Shown here: positions 10,040 to 19,345 of the stretch, in pieces | Layout of the letters: every line of letters begins with the position of its first letter | Position numbering within the stretch: the stretch's first letter is position 1 | NCBI GenBank assembly: GCA_944380515.1 | Contig: CALWHT010000058.1 | Coordinates: 40,291 to 104,290, forward strand | Direction of reading: 5' to 3' | Length of the DNA stretch: 64,000 nucleotides | Source: an uncultured Roseburia sp. | GTDB lineage: Bacteria; Bacillota; Clostridia; Lachnospirales; Lachnospiraceae | Made by a program: the position numbers and the translations under genes | The notes under the pieces: model-generated | The model's input: the letters and a program-made list of their open reading frames with translations, nothing else | Databases searched by the model: none | Told to the model about the DNA's origin: nothing

Positions 10040-10057
10040 AGAGGAAGCTGGTGGAAT

Positions 10058-10819
10058 ATGGGGAAGCCCGCAGTTGTTGTTGAGCATGTAAGTATGAAAT
10101 TCAATTTAAGCAAGGAGAAGGTGGACAGCTTAAAGGATTACATTATAAAATCGTTGAAAAGACAAATACAATATAATGAATTCTGGGCGCTGAAGGATGT
10201 CTCATTTACAATCGAAAAAGGGGATAAGGTAGGTATCCTTGGTCTGAATGGGGCAGGAAAGAGTACATTGCTTAAAATCATTGCCGGGGTATTTAAACCG
10301 ACGGAAGGCACCGTAAAAAAATACGGAAAGGTGGTTCCCCTGCTTGAACTTGGAGCAGGCTTTGACCCGCAATATACGGGCAGGGAGAATATTTACCTGT
10401 ATGGTGCGATGCTTGGTTACAGCAAGGAATTTCTTGATGAGAAGTATGATGAGATAGTGGAATTTTCCGAGTTGGAAGACTTTATAGATGTGCCGATTAA
10501 AAATTATTCGTCAGGAATGAAAGCACGTCTCGGATTTTCGATTGCGACGGCGGTCACACCTAAGATTCTGATTCTGGATGAGGTGCTTTCGGTTGGAGAT
10601 GCCAGATTCCGCAGGAAGAGCGAGCAGAAGATTATGGATATGTTTGACGCGGGCGTGACGGTGTTGTTTGTCTCCCATTCACTGGCGCAGGTAAAGCGTC
10701 TTTGTAATAAGGCGATGATATTAAAAAACGGAAAACTTGTGGATTATGGCGCTACCAGTGAGATAGCGCCCAAGTATCGAAGAATGGTAAAGCGGGCGGA
10801 GCGTCAGAATGAGAAATAA
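10058..10819 (+). CDS. ABC exporter ATPase (Wzt/TagH-like, no C-terminal domain)
   Basis: This 253-residue nucleotide-binding subunit has Walker A at residues 62-70 (GLNGAGKST), the ABC signature YSSGM around residue 151, Walker B ILILDEVLSVGD, and the H-loop in VSHSLAQ. The ELGAGFDPQYTGRENIYL stretch is characteristic of the polysaccharide/teichoic acid export subfamily. It ends soon after the ATPase core, so it lacks the carbohydrate-binding C-terminal domain of long Wzt proteins and the extension of TagH. Export should therefore not depend on recognition of a terminal cap by this subunit. It overlaps the next gene by 11 bases. Confidence 0.88.
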   Translation: MGKPAVVVEHVSMKFNLSKEKVDSLKDYIIKSLKRQIQYNEFWALKDVSFTIEKGDKVGILGLNGAGKSTLLKIIAGVFKPTEGTVKKYGKVVPLLELGAGFDPQYTGRENIYLYGAMLGYSKEFLDEKYDEIVEFSELEDFIDVPIKNYSSGMKARLGFSIATAVTPKILILDEVLSVGDARFRRKSEQKIMDMFDAGVTVLFVSHSLAQVKRLCNKAMILKNGKLVDYGATSEIAPKYRRMVKRAERQNEK

Positions 10820-11981
10820 ATGGATACAGTTGCTGAAGGGACAGATTGCGCTGTGGCTGGCGGGAAAACATACCGAGCCGCAAAAATGGATTTTCTCGTC
10901 CGTGGAAAACAGAGAATTTAATTACAATTCCAAATATCTGTTTTTATATGTAAAAGAGCATTTTCCTCAGATTGAGCCGTATTATGTTGTAAATGATGAA
11001 AAAAAACGCAGAGAATTGGAAGAGACATATGGAGCCTGTTTTATCGAGACGAAATCTGTACGTGGAATGTGTCAGGCGTGCAGGGCAGGGGTCTGGTTTA
11101 CGTCAGCGGGCCTGCCGGTATATGCATTCGGAAGTGGAAAGCACCATACAATCGTGAATCTCTGGCATGGTGTGCCGCTGAAAAAAATTGCATTAGCGGA
11201 AGAACATGCGTCAAGATTTCAGCGCCTGTATTTTAAAAAAATATTTTCGGAAAATTACACCTGTATTCTGACTACATCGGAAACTCTCGTTCCGATTATG
11301 GCGGAAAGCTTCGGTGTTGACGAAAATAAAATCAAAGTATGGGGGCAGCCCAGAAATGACGCTATTTTAAACGGCAGGACAGAGGATAGGAAATTGCCTG
11401 ACCGTCTGTCCAATCTGCCGGATTATAAAAAGGCGGTACTATATGCGCCTACTTATCGGGAATACGGGAAAACCCGTTTGTTTCCTTTTCCGGATATGGA
11501 CCAAGAACGTTTGGAGCGCTGGCTAAAGGAGAACAGGACGCTGCTTTGCATCCGCACGCATATAGAGGAAAAGGAAGAAACCAGACCGTATACAGGGAAA
11601 TGGGTTGTGGATATAGGGACGGATGTAGTGGAAGACATTACGGAATATTTGCCGGCGTTCGATGCGCTTATCACAGATTATTCCAGTGTTTATATTGATT
11701 ACTTGCTGCTTGACCGGCCCATTATTTTTTTGCCGTATGATAAAGAGCAATATTTGAAGGCGCGGGGAATGAATTTTTCGTATGACACAGTAACGCCGGG
11801 AGCAAAACCGGATAGTCTGGAAAACTTTCTTTTGGAGTTGTATCATGCGTTATATGGTGCAAAAGATCCCTATCAGCAGAAGCGCCGGGAAGTGAACAGC
11901 AAAATAAATCAGGTAACGGAGCCATGTGCGGAATTTATATGCAGGCAGATTTATGACATTGCCGGAGTAGGAGAGCGTTAA
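10809..11981 (+). CDS. TagF-like CDP-alditol:polyol-phosphate transferase
   Basis: This 390-residue protein matches the CDP-glycerol glycerophosphotransferase family. The HG motif is in LWHGVPLKK (His120) and the downstream acidic motif is LITDYSSVYIDYLLLDRPI (Asp290), both expected in the active site. Such enzymes transfer alditol-phosphate from a CDP-alditol to a membrane-linked acceptor. The length fits a single catalytic domain without the extra GT-B domain present in its neighbours. The start overlaps the exporter ATPase, and the TagD-like enzyme that would supply its donor follows after 25 bases. Whether it primes or polymerises, and which alditol it uses, cannot be decided from sequence. 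Confidence 0.8.
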   Translation: MRNKWIQLLKGQIALWLAGKHTEPQKWIFSSVENREFNYNSKYLFLYVKEHFPQIEPYYVVNDEKKRRELEETYGACFIETKSVRGMCQACRAGVWFTSAGLPVYAFGSGKHHTIVNLWHGVPLKKIALAEEHASRFQRLYFKKIFSENYTCILTTSETLVPIMAESFGVDENKIKVWGQPRNDAILNGRTEDRKLPDRLSNLPDYKKAVLYAPTYREYGKTRLFPFPDMDQERLERWLKENRTLLCIRTHIEEKEETRPYTGKWVVDIGTDVVEDITEYLPAFDALITDYSSVYIDYLLLDRPIIFLPYDKEQYLKARGMNFSYDTVTPGAKPDSLENFLLELYHALYGAKDPYQQKRREVNSKINQVTEPCAEFICRQIYDIAGVGER

Positions 11982-11992
11982 TATCAATAAGC

Positions 11993-12000
11993 GGAGGAGG
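11993..12000 (+). promoter_or_regulatory. Ribosome binding site that fixes the tagD start
   Basis: GGAGGAGG lies directly against an ATG at 12001 but 6 bases before a second in-frame ATG at 12007. The spacing favours 12007. Confidence 0.6.
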
Positions 12001-12006
12001 ATGGAA

Positions 12007-12423
12007 ATGAAAAAAGTGATTACCTATGGAACGTTTGATTTGCTGCATTATGGGCATGTCAATCTTTTGGAGAGAGCAAAAAAGATGGGGGATTATTTGA
12101 TTGTAGTATTGTCTACGGATGAATTTAACTGGAAAGAAAAGCAGAAAAAATGCTATTTTACGTATGAGGAGAGAAAGCGTCTTCTTGAGGCTATCCGCTA
12201 TGTGGATCTCGTGATTCCCGAGGAATCCTGGGAGCAGAAGATTTCGGATGTACAGGAGTATAAAATTGATACTTTTGTCATTGGTGATGACTGGGAGGGA
12301 AAGTTTGACTTTTTAAAAGAATATTGTGAAGTTGTTTATCTTCCCAGAACACCGGAAATTTCCACAACACAGATTAAGAAAGATTTAAAAAATAATGAAA
12401 TTGATAAAAAAAGCGGTAAATAA
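12007..12423 (+). CDS. tagD: Glycerol-3-phosphate cytidylyltransferase (TagD-like)
   Basis: This 138-residue protein is the typical TagD size. It begins MKKVITYGTFDLLHYGH, containing the HxGH nucleotide-binding motif, and carries GDDWEGKFDF and the family C-terminal ISTTQIKK motif. The expected reaction is CTP plus sn-glycerol-3-phosphate giving CDP-glycerol and pyrophosphate, supplying the TagF-like enzymes on either side. I chose the second ATG because of ribosome site spacing. The end overlaps the next gene by 29 bases. Two further members of this family occur in the window (the N-terminal part of 37028-38398, and 55070-55513). This one is closest to classic TagD. Confidence 0.85.
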   Translation: MKKVITYGTFDLLHYGHVNLLERAKKMGDYLIVVLSTDEFNWKEKQKKCYFTYEERKRLLEAIRYVDLVIPEESWEQKISDVQEYKIDTFVIGDDWEGKFDFLKEYCEVVYLPRTPEISTTQIKKDLKNNEIDKKSGK

Positions 12424-14782
12424 ATTAAAAGCCGGAGCATGGTTTCCGTTTTATAATGCATTTTATGAGTATCTTCAACTTGACGGGAATCTGATTTTAT
12501 TTGAATCCAGAAGTGGGAATGCTTTGGAGGGGAATATACTGCGTATTTTAGAGGAACTTTCCAAAGAAGATTATGCAGGATTTAAAAAAGTACTTGCCGT
12601 CCGGAAAAATGCCCGCACGGCAATCAGGGAAAAATTGCGGCGGTATCAGATAACAGGGGTTCGATGCGTAAAAACAGGAACCATTCGTTATTATTATTAT
12701 CTGTCCAAGGCCGGCTGGCTGGTAAACGACACAAGTTTTCCCGGCCGGTTTATCAAAAAGGACGGCCAGGTTTATTTAAACACCTGGCACGGCACGCCTC
12801 TGAAAAAGATGGGGCTTGATAATCAAAAAGAGCGTTACAGTATGGGAAATGTCATGAGAAATCTGGTACAGTCAGACTATCTGGTATTTCCCAATTCGTA
12901 TATGGAAGAAAGAATGGCAGAGGCATACCAGCTTCGAAATCTATACCATGGGACGATTCTCAGAGAGGGCTATCCGCGGAATGATGTCTTTTTTCGAGCG
13001 GAAGAACGTGAAAAACTGCGCAGGGAACTGGGGTTCGGCGATAAACAGATAATCTTATATGTGCCCACCTTCCGCGGGAAGGTGGATGCCATAGATTCCG
13101 GGCGCCAGTGCCGGGAACTTGTGGAGCTTTTGGCACAGGTTGACAGAGGGCTGAAAGATCGTCAGAAAATGTATGTGAAGCTGCATCCTCTGATGAACGA
13201 GGGTATTGATACAGCTTCTTTTTGTCATATAGAAATGGCTCCTCCTGCGTATGATGTGAACGACCTGCTGAACGCGGCGGATGTTCTTGTGACAGATTAT
13301 TCCAGCATTTTTTATGATTTTGCCAATACCGATCGCAAAATTATTTTGTTTGCCTATGATGAAGAGGCCTATTGTGCCGCAAGAGGGATTTACGAGCCGC
13401 TGGACAGCTATCCTTTTCCGAAAGTGACAGATGTGGACGGACTTCTTGAGGCCCTGAATGACAACAGTCCGGAGGACAGAGCTGCTTTCCGGGCAAAATA
13501 TGCCACCTATGAGAGCGGCAAGGCGGCGGAACGCATTTGCAGCAGGGTATTTTTGGGACAGGCAGGATGCAGGGAGCATCAATTCTGTGGAAATGGCAGG
13601 GAAAACATTTTAATCTATGCCGGAGACCTGGAAAAAAACGGAATTACGACGGCACTTTTTACCATGTTATCGGGTTTGGATAAAACCAGATTTAATTATT
13701 ATCTCTCATTTCGGAAATCCAGTCTTGAGAAAGCACCGGACAGACTTGGAAACATTCCGGAGCAATGCGGTCTGATTCCGCTTGCAAGTGAAATCAATAT
13801 GGATGTCGGTCTGATGCTTGCGCAGTGGATTTATTTTCATCAGGGCCCGAAATACCGTTTTGTGAGAAAGAAGCTGGAAAAAAGTTATCGCAGGGAATGG
13901 AGAAAACATTTTGGGACAATTGAATTTCGTCATGTGGTACATTATAATGGTTATGAAAGATATGTGATATCTCTGCTTCAGTATTATCATGGCATCCGAA
14001 CCATTTGGGTGCATAATGATATGCTTGGGGAGATAAAACAGAAAGGAAATCAGAATTTTTATCAGCTTCGTGACGCGTACCGCGCCTACGATCATGTCGT
14101 CGTGGTAAGTCAGGATATTTATCAGTCCACACAGTCAATCAGCCGAAGAACAGACAATATTCAGGTAATCGGGAACTGTCACGATTACAGACGTGTCAGA
14201 GAATTGGCGGACAGCCCATTAAGGTTTGATTCCGACACGGAGACAAACGTATCGTTGGAGCGATTGGAACGGATATTAGAAGACGATTCTGAGAAATTTA
14301 TCAATATCGGCAGATATTCTCCGGAAAAAGGACATCAAAGGCTCATACAGGCATTTGAAAAATATTGGACGGAGCATAAGTCGACATATTTAATTATTAT
14401 TGGGGGCACGGGCGGTCTATATCAGCAGACAAAGATGTGGGCGGAGGAAAGTGCGGCAAAAACGCATATTATATTAATACGTTCCATGAAAAATCCGATG
14501 CCTGTTTTGAAAAAATGTCAGTTGTTTATTTTATCCTCCCTTTATGAGGGGCTGGGCCTGGTGATGCTTGAGGCGGATTCCTTGGGCATTCCGGTGGTTG
14601 CCTGTGATGTGGCCGGCCCCGCCGGATTTATGCGGAAATATGGAGGGACGCTTGTGGCGGACAGTATGGAAGGAATATATGAGGGAATGCTAAAATATTC
14701 CAGAGGAGAGGTAAGCTGTATCAATATAGATTATGCGAAACTGAATCAGGAAAATCTGCGAAAATGTGAAAATCTTTGGTAA
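12395..14782 (+). CDS. Bifunctional TagF-like transferase fused to GT4 glycosyltransferase
   Basis: This 795-residue protein has two domains. Residues about 30-390 are a CDP-glycerol glycerophosphotransferase-like domain with NTWHGTPLKKMG (His132) and VTDYSSIFYDFANTDRKI (Asp301). Residues about 405-780 are a GT-B fold of family 4, with FINIGRYSPEKGH at the start of the donor-binding half and the paired glutamates of SSLYEGLGLVMLEAD (Glu718 and Glu726). One polypeptide would therefore add both an alditol-phosphate and a sugar, which fits alternating sugar/alditol-phosphate repeats. It begins inside tagD with only a weak ribosome site, suggesting translational coupling. Close paralogues are at 14800, 22410 and, decayed, 24953. 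Confidence 0.82.
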   Translation: MKLIKKAVNKLKAGAWFPFYNAFYEYLQLDGNLILFESRSGNALEGNILRILEELSKEDYAGFKKVLAVRKNARTAIREKLRRYQITGVRCVKTGTIRYYYYLSKAGWLVNDTSFPGRFIKKDGQVYLNTWHGTPLKKMGLDNQKERYSMGNVMRNLVQSDYLVFPNSYMEERMAEAYQLRNLYHGTILREGYPRNDVFFRAEEREKLRRELGFGDKQIILYVPTFRGKVDAIDSGRQCRELVELLAQVDRGLKDRQKMYVKLHPLMNEGIDTASFCHIEMAPPAYDVNDLLNAADVLVTDYSSIFYDFANTDRKIILFAYDEEAYCAARGIYEPLDSYPFPKVTDVDGLLEALNDNSPEDRAAFRAKYATYESGKAAERICSRVFLGQAGCREHQFCGNGRENILIYAGDLEKNGITTALFTMLSGLDKTRFNYYLSFRKSSLEKAPDRLGNIPEQCGLIPLASEINMDVGLMLAQWIYFHQGPKYRFVRKKLEKSYRREWRKHFGTIEFRHVVHYNGYERYVISLLQYYHGIRTIWVHNDMLGEIKQKGNQNFYQLRDAYRAYDHVVVVSQDIYQSTQSISRRTDNIQVIGNCHDYRRVRELADSPLRFDSDTETNVSLERLERILEDDSEKFINIGRYSPEKGHQRLIQAFEKYWTEHKSTYLIIIGGTGGLYQQTKMWAEESAAKTHIILIRSMKNPMPVLKKCQLFILSSLYEGLGLVMLEADSLGIPVVACDVAGPAGFMRKYGGTLVADSMEGIYEGMLKYSRGEVSCINIDYAKLNQENLRKCENLW

Positions 14783-14799
14783 GGGAGAGATGGAAAAAG

Positions 14800-17226
14800 T
14801 TGGCTGGGAAAAAGAGTGTTAAAGGGAAAATAAAAAGCCTGGGACGGAAATTTGTCACGCATGCAAAGCTGGGAAGGTATTACAGTGCCTATGACAAAAA
14901 AGCGCTGAATCCCAAAATGATTTTGATAGAATCAAAAAACGGAGATGATTTGGCGGGGAATATGTTTGCAATCGCAAAGGAACTCTCAAAACCCGCGTAT
15001 GCGGATTTTATCGTGTTTCTTGCCGTCAGAAGGGAAAAAAGAAAATTTTTTGCCGATATACTGGGAAAAAATCAACTTAGACATATCCGGTTTGTCGATG
15101 TGGGAAGCGTTGCTTACTTTAAAATACTTGCCACTGCGAAATATTTGTTTTTGGATACTTCGTTTGCGAGGGAGTATGTGAAAAAGGAAGGGCAGATAAT
15201 TGTCAATACATGGCATGGAACCCCGTTAAAGCTGATGGGCAGGGATGTTGCGAATCGGGTCTATGCAATGGGCAATGTGCAGCGCAATCTGCAGATGGCA
15301 GATTTTCTGGTTTATCCGAACAGGCATATGAAGGATATTATGTTTCACGCGTACTGTCTGGATAATATCTACAACGGTACAATTCTCTGGAGCGGTTATC
15401 CGAGAAATGCGGTTTTCTTTGATAGAGAGCGTGGAGAGAAGATCCGGGGCGAGCTGGGATATGGAGATAAAACGGTCTATGTTTATATGCCTACCTGGAG
15501 AGGTACTCTTACGCAGATGAAGTCTACGGTTCAGGTGGATGAGCTGGAATATCTTCTTGGGGAGTTGGACAGACAGCTTACGGATGATATGCTGGTGCTG
15601 GCTAAGCTTCATCCTTTTGTCAAGGACGGCTTGGATTTGGAACGATTTAAGCATATCAGGAGTTTCCCTGCCGGGTATGATTCCTATGAGGTATTGAATG
15701 CGGCTGACGGATTAGTCACGGATTATTCCAGTGTCTTTTATGATTATGTAAATACCCGCAAAAAAATTATTTTATGGGCGTATGATGAGAAGGTATATCT
15801 CGGGGAGAGAGGCGTCTATGAAGAATTGAAGACAATGCCCTTTCCGATTGTCAGAGGCGTAAAAGAACTGGCGGAAGAGATGCAAAAGCCGAAAGAATAT
15901 GACGAGACGGCGTTTATGGAGCGGCTTGGATTCTGTGATAATCCGAAAGCGGCGGAATATGTATGCCGGCGGGTTTTATTCGGGGAAAAAACCTGTGAGG
16001 AGGAGAAACAAAAGCATAACGGCAAGGATAATGTACTGTTTTACGTATCCTCCCTTGCAAAGAACGGGATTACCACTTCCATAGAAAGTCTGCTGGAAAG
16101 TATGGATATTTCGGACAAGAACTATTTTGCGGTGTTTCGGGAAAAAATTCTCGCGCCGTATCCGCTGCGTGTGGGGATTCTGCCGAAAGAATTTTTTGTG
16201 TGGCCAATCAGTGCGGAACCGCGGTTGTCGCTGAAGGATATGTTTTTTCATTTTCTTTACTATAACCGGAATTGTAATACCGCTTGGGTAAAAAAGCATA
16301 TTGATGCGTTTTATGAGAGAGAGAACAGAAGGCATTTTCCGGATCTGCATGTGGATTATGCAGTACATTTTACAGGGTATGAAAAGCATATCATTCATAT
16401 GTTTGGCAGGCTGAAGGCGGAACGCAGTATTTTTGTCCATAATGATATGCTGCAGGAGCTTGCGACGAAGACAAACCAGCACAGGCTTACACTGGAGGAA
16501 GCATACAGCAGCTATGAGCATGTCGGCATTGTCTCGGAGGATTTAAGAGAGTCCACGGAGAAATTGGGAGCAAGAGAAGACAATCTTATTTTGGTTCCGA
16601 ACTGTTTTCCATATAGAACGGTGCAAAAAAAAGCGGAGCAGCCGATAGAATTCCAGTCCTATACGAAAATGAATGTGGAGCCTGAACAGTTTCTTGCAAT
16701 GCTCGAGGGCGGGGGAACAAAGTTCATTAATATCGGACGGTTTTCCAGGGAAAAGGGCCATAAGATGCTGATTGAGGCATTTGATGAATATCATGAGGAA
16801 CATCCGGATACAAAGCTGATTATCATCGGCGGATATGGTAATCTTTATGAGGAAGTTGTAAAGCAGGCGAACGAGGCCAAATCCGGTGAGGATATTTATA
16901 TTATAAGACAGATTGACAATCCGATGCCTATATTAAAAAAATGCAGCCTGTTCATTCTCAGCTCTCTTTATGAGGGATTTGGACTTGTTCTTTTGGAAGC
17001 CGATGCGCTTGGAATTCCCGTTGTTTCCACAGACATTGTCGGACCAAGCCGTTTTATGAGGGAACACGGCGGATATCTGGTTAAGCCGAATAAAAAGGGC
17101 ATATTAAAAGCAATGGACGCATACAGTCACGGAAAAATAAAGTCAATCACCGTGGATTATGAAGCATATAACAGGAATGCAGTAAGTCAGTTTGAAAAAG
17201 TCATAGGAAAAGGGAAAGTGCAATGA
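14800..17226 (+). CDS. Bifunctional TagF-like transferase fused to GT4 glycosyltransferase (paralogue)
   Basis: This protein of about 808 residues has the same layout as its upstream neighbour. The TagF-like part carries NTWHGTPLKLMG (His139) and VTDYSSVFYDYVNTRKKI (Asp308). The GT4 part carries FINIGRFSREKGHKM and SSLYEGFGLVLLEAD (Glu725 and Glu733). The start is uncertain. A TTG at 14800 follows GGGAGAGA at slightly long spacing. An in-frame TTG at 14776 would overlap the previous gene by 7 bases but has no ribosome site. No ATG is available near the N-terminus. It overlaps the pyruvyltransferase gene by ATGA. Similarity to the neighbour runs the whole length, so tandem duplication followed by divergence is likely. 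Confidence 0.82.
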   Translation: MAGKKSVKGKIKSLGRKFVTHAKLGRYYSAYDKKALNPKMILIESKNGDDLAGNMFAIAKELSKPAYADFIVFLAVRREKRKFFADILGKNQLRHIRFVDVGSVAYFKILATAKYLFLDTSFAREYVKKEGQIIVNTWHGTPLKLMGRDVANRVYAMGNVQRNLQMADFLVYPNRHMKDIMFHAYCLDNIYNGTILWSGYPRNAVFFDRERGEKIRGELGYGDKTVYVYMPTWRGTLTQMKSTVQVDELEYLLGELDRQLTDDMLVLAKLHPFVKDGLDLERFKHIRSFPAGYDSYEVLNAADGLVTDYSSVFYDYVNTRKKIILWAYDEKVYLGERGVYEELKTMPFPIVRGVKELAEEMQKPKEYDETAFMERLGFCDNPKAAEYVCRRVLFGEKTCEEEKQKHNGKDNVLFYVSSLAKNGITTSIESLLESMDISDKNYFAVFREKILAPYPLRVGILPKEFFVWPISAEPRLSLKDMFFHFLYYNRNCNTAWVKKHIDAFYERENRRHFPDLHVDYAVHFTGYEKHIIHMFGRLKAERSIFVHNDMLQELATKTNQHRLTLEEAYSSYEHVGIVSEDLRESTEKLGAREDNLILVPNCFPYRTVQKKAEQPIEFQSYTKMNVEPEQFLAMLEGGGTKFINIGRFSREKGHKMLIEAFDEYHEEHPDTKLIIIGGYGNLYEEVVKQANEAKSGEDIYIIRQIDNPMPILKKCSLFILSSLYEGFGLVLLEADALGIPVVSTDIVGPSRFMREHGGYLVKPNKKGILKAMDAYSHGKIKSITVDYEAYNRNAVSQFEKVIGKGKVQ

Positions 17227-19334
17227 AAATAGGAATTATTACTTTCAGTAGCGCTCATAATTACGGAGCTGTGCTGCAGGCATGGTCGCTGCAGACGTAT
17301 CTTGAAAAAGCCGGCCATCAGGTAGAGATCGTGAATCTTAGGCTGTGGGCGATTGATGATGTCTATGCGATGGCAAAGGGACGAAAGCTTGTGGCGAATG
17401 CGGCTGTTAATAAGATGATAAACCGGGCAAGAATTGCAAAGAATTGTGTCTGTAATCTCCCAAAATTCAAAAAATATCTGGCATTTGAGCGCTTTATCAA
17501 TCACAAACTGCATGTAACCAAAGTATACAGAAGCAGCAGAGAAGTAAAGGAAGATTTATCACTGAATTATGATGTCCTGATTGCCGGGAGCGACCAGATT
17601 TGGAACAGTTCTCTTACAAATCAACTGGAACCCGCGTATTTTTTGGACTTTGGGCCTTCGCAGGCAAAACGCATTTCCTATGCGGCAAGTATCGGGCGGA
17701 AAGAACTGCCGGAGCAGGAAAAAGAGTTGATAGCACATTATCTGGAAACGCTGGATTATATCTCCGTCAGGGAGGTGAATGCGCATAAAGCGATTGCTGC
17801 GCTTACCGACAAAAAAGTGGAAATTGTGGCAGATCCCACATTTTTGCTTGAAAAGTCAGATTTTGATGCATTGAAAAAAGATTATCCGGTGAAGAAACCC
17901 TATATATATGTACACAATGTGCATTTGGTAAGGGAGGACAGCAGACTGAATGAAGTGGCTGAGAAGCTGTCCAGGGTAACTGGCCTCCCGATCGTTTCAA
18001 ACCGGAAGGAAAAATATTTCAGTAATGAGGCAGAAAAATTTTTGACCGGTTCACCGGAAGAATTTATCGGTGTGATATCGGAGGCGGATTATGTAGTGAC
18101 GAATTCGTTCCATGCCACGGTTTTTGCGATTATTTATCATAGGAATTTTATCACAATACCGCATATCTCAAATCCGGACCGCATGCAAAATCTTTTAAGG
18201 GAACTGGGAATATCAAGCCATCTGATGAAATCACCGAGAGAAATTCCGGACAATCTGGAGGAATTGGAAATCAATTACGACCGGGTAGAAAGCAAAAAAC
18301 GGGAGATGGCGGAGCACTCGGAGGCATTTTTGCGGGAGGCACTGCAGGGAGCGAAGGTGCCGGGAAAGACACTGGAATTTCACGGTTCAGATGTCGGGAA
18401 GGGCAGTATGCCGTTCCCACCGGTGGTGAAAGACAGTTTTTTGGCGGCGGCAAAAGCAAAGCATGTTTATAAAGCAGATGCGGCGGCGGACATGCTGATT
18501 CCTCTGGCGGAGAAAGTAATAAAAAATGGTGGAAAATGTGCTTTTCCGGTGTATAATCAAAGTAGAGGGAGCGAGTATATACTTACGGAGGATATCAGTG
18601 ATTTCAGCCGGTCTGCGCTGCCGGAGCTGTTTGAGGCTGAAATCGGAGATATTTACAGGCAGATCAAAGAGCTGCTTGAAAAAGGGGAGACGGTGCTGTT
18701 TATCGGATCAGCCTGCCGTTTGAACGCTCTTGGAACATATGTCGGTAATACACAGGGCGATTTAATCCGGGTGGAGTCAGTCTGTCATGGATGCTGTGGA
18801 AACGATATTTACAGGGCATATACGGAGCATCTGGAGGAAAGTTATCAGTCGAAGCTGGCGAATGTGGAATTGGCGAACAGGTTTCGTCGTCCGGATGAGG
18901 AGTTTGCGGTCTATACTTTTGAGTCAGGTGCGGTTAAAGTTGAGAGTACGCTGACGGAAGATCTTTGTTTTGCTGTCAATCATAATTATATACAGGAATT
19001 TCCCTGCTATTTCTGCCGTATGAGGGGAGGCTTCCATAAAGATGCGGATATTGTGATTGGTTCCGCACAAGAGTATGCAGGGGACGAGGCGGATACAAAG
19101 GCCGTGAAGTTTTGCACACAGCATGAAAGTCAGGTGGTACGACTGGCAACCGAAAAGGGAAAGCGGTTGTGGGAGCAATTAAAAAACGAATATACAAGGT
19201 GTGAGCTCAGAGACGGAGAGTGGCAGCTTCGTCAGATAGATATGAGCCCAAAGAGAAATGCGGCTATGCTAATGCTTCGAAAAGGCGAAGCCGTGTATGA
19301 AGTATTAAACGATTTTTGTAAAGCAAAGAAATAG
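17223..19334 (+). CDS. Polysaccharide pyruvyltransferase fused to an FrhB-like C-terminal domain
   Basis: This is a 703-residue fusion. Residues 1 to about 370 are a polysaccharide pyruvyltransferase (CsaB-like): SAHNYGAVLQAWSLQ at the N-terminus, IAGSDQIWN near 120, and TNSFHATVFAIIYHRNF near 300. These enzymes put a pyruvate ketal on a sugar or alditol. Residues about 395-700 resemble the C-terminal domain of coenzyme F420 hydrogenase/dehydrogenase beta subunits: VLFIGSACRLNAL, RVESVCHGCCG, and a CYFCRMRGGFHKDADIVIG motif. The usual N-terminal ferredoxin-like CxxCxxC region of that family is not visible at the junction. FrhB-like proteins often accompany pyruvyltransferases in glycan loci, but as separate genes. 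The function of the second half is unknown. Confidence 0.75.
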   Translation: MKIGIITFSSAHNYGAVLQAWSLQTYLEKAGHQVEIVNLRLWAIDDVYAMAKGRKLVANAAVNKMINRARIAKNCVCNLPKFKKYLAFERFINHKLHVTKVYRSSREVKEDLSLNYDVLIAGSDQIWNSSLTNQLEPAYFLDFGPSQAKRISYAASIGRKELPEQEKELIAHYLETLDYISVREVNAHKAIAALTDKKVEIVADPTFLLEKSDFDALKKDYPVKKPYIYVHNVHLVREDSRLNEVAEKLSRVTGLPIVSNRKEKYFSNEAEKFLTGSPEEFIGVISEADYVVTNSFHATVFAIIYHRNFITIPHISNPDRMQNLLRELGISSHLMKSPREIPDNLEELEINYDRVESKKREMAEHSEAFLREALQGAKVPGKTLEFHGSDVGKGSMPFPPVVKDSFLAAAKAKHVYKADAAADMLIPLAEKVIKNGGKCAFPVYNQSRGSEYILTEDISDFSRSALPELFEAEIGDIYRQIKELLEKGETVLFIGSACRLNALGTYVGNTQGDLIRVESVCHGCCGNDIYRAYTEHLEESYQSKLANVELANRFRRPDEEFAVYTFESGAVKVESTLTEDLCFAVNHNYIQEFPCYFCRMRGGFHKDADIVIGSAQEYAGDEADTKAVKFCTQHESQVVRLATEKGKRLWEQLKNEYTRCELRDGEWQLRQIDMSPKRNAAMLMLRKGEAVYEVLNDFCKAKK

Positions 19335-19345
19335 GAGGGAGAGAA

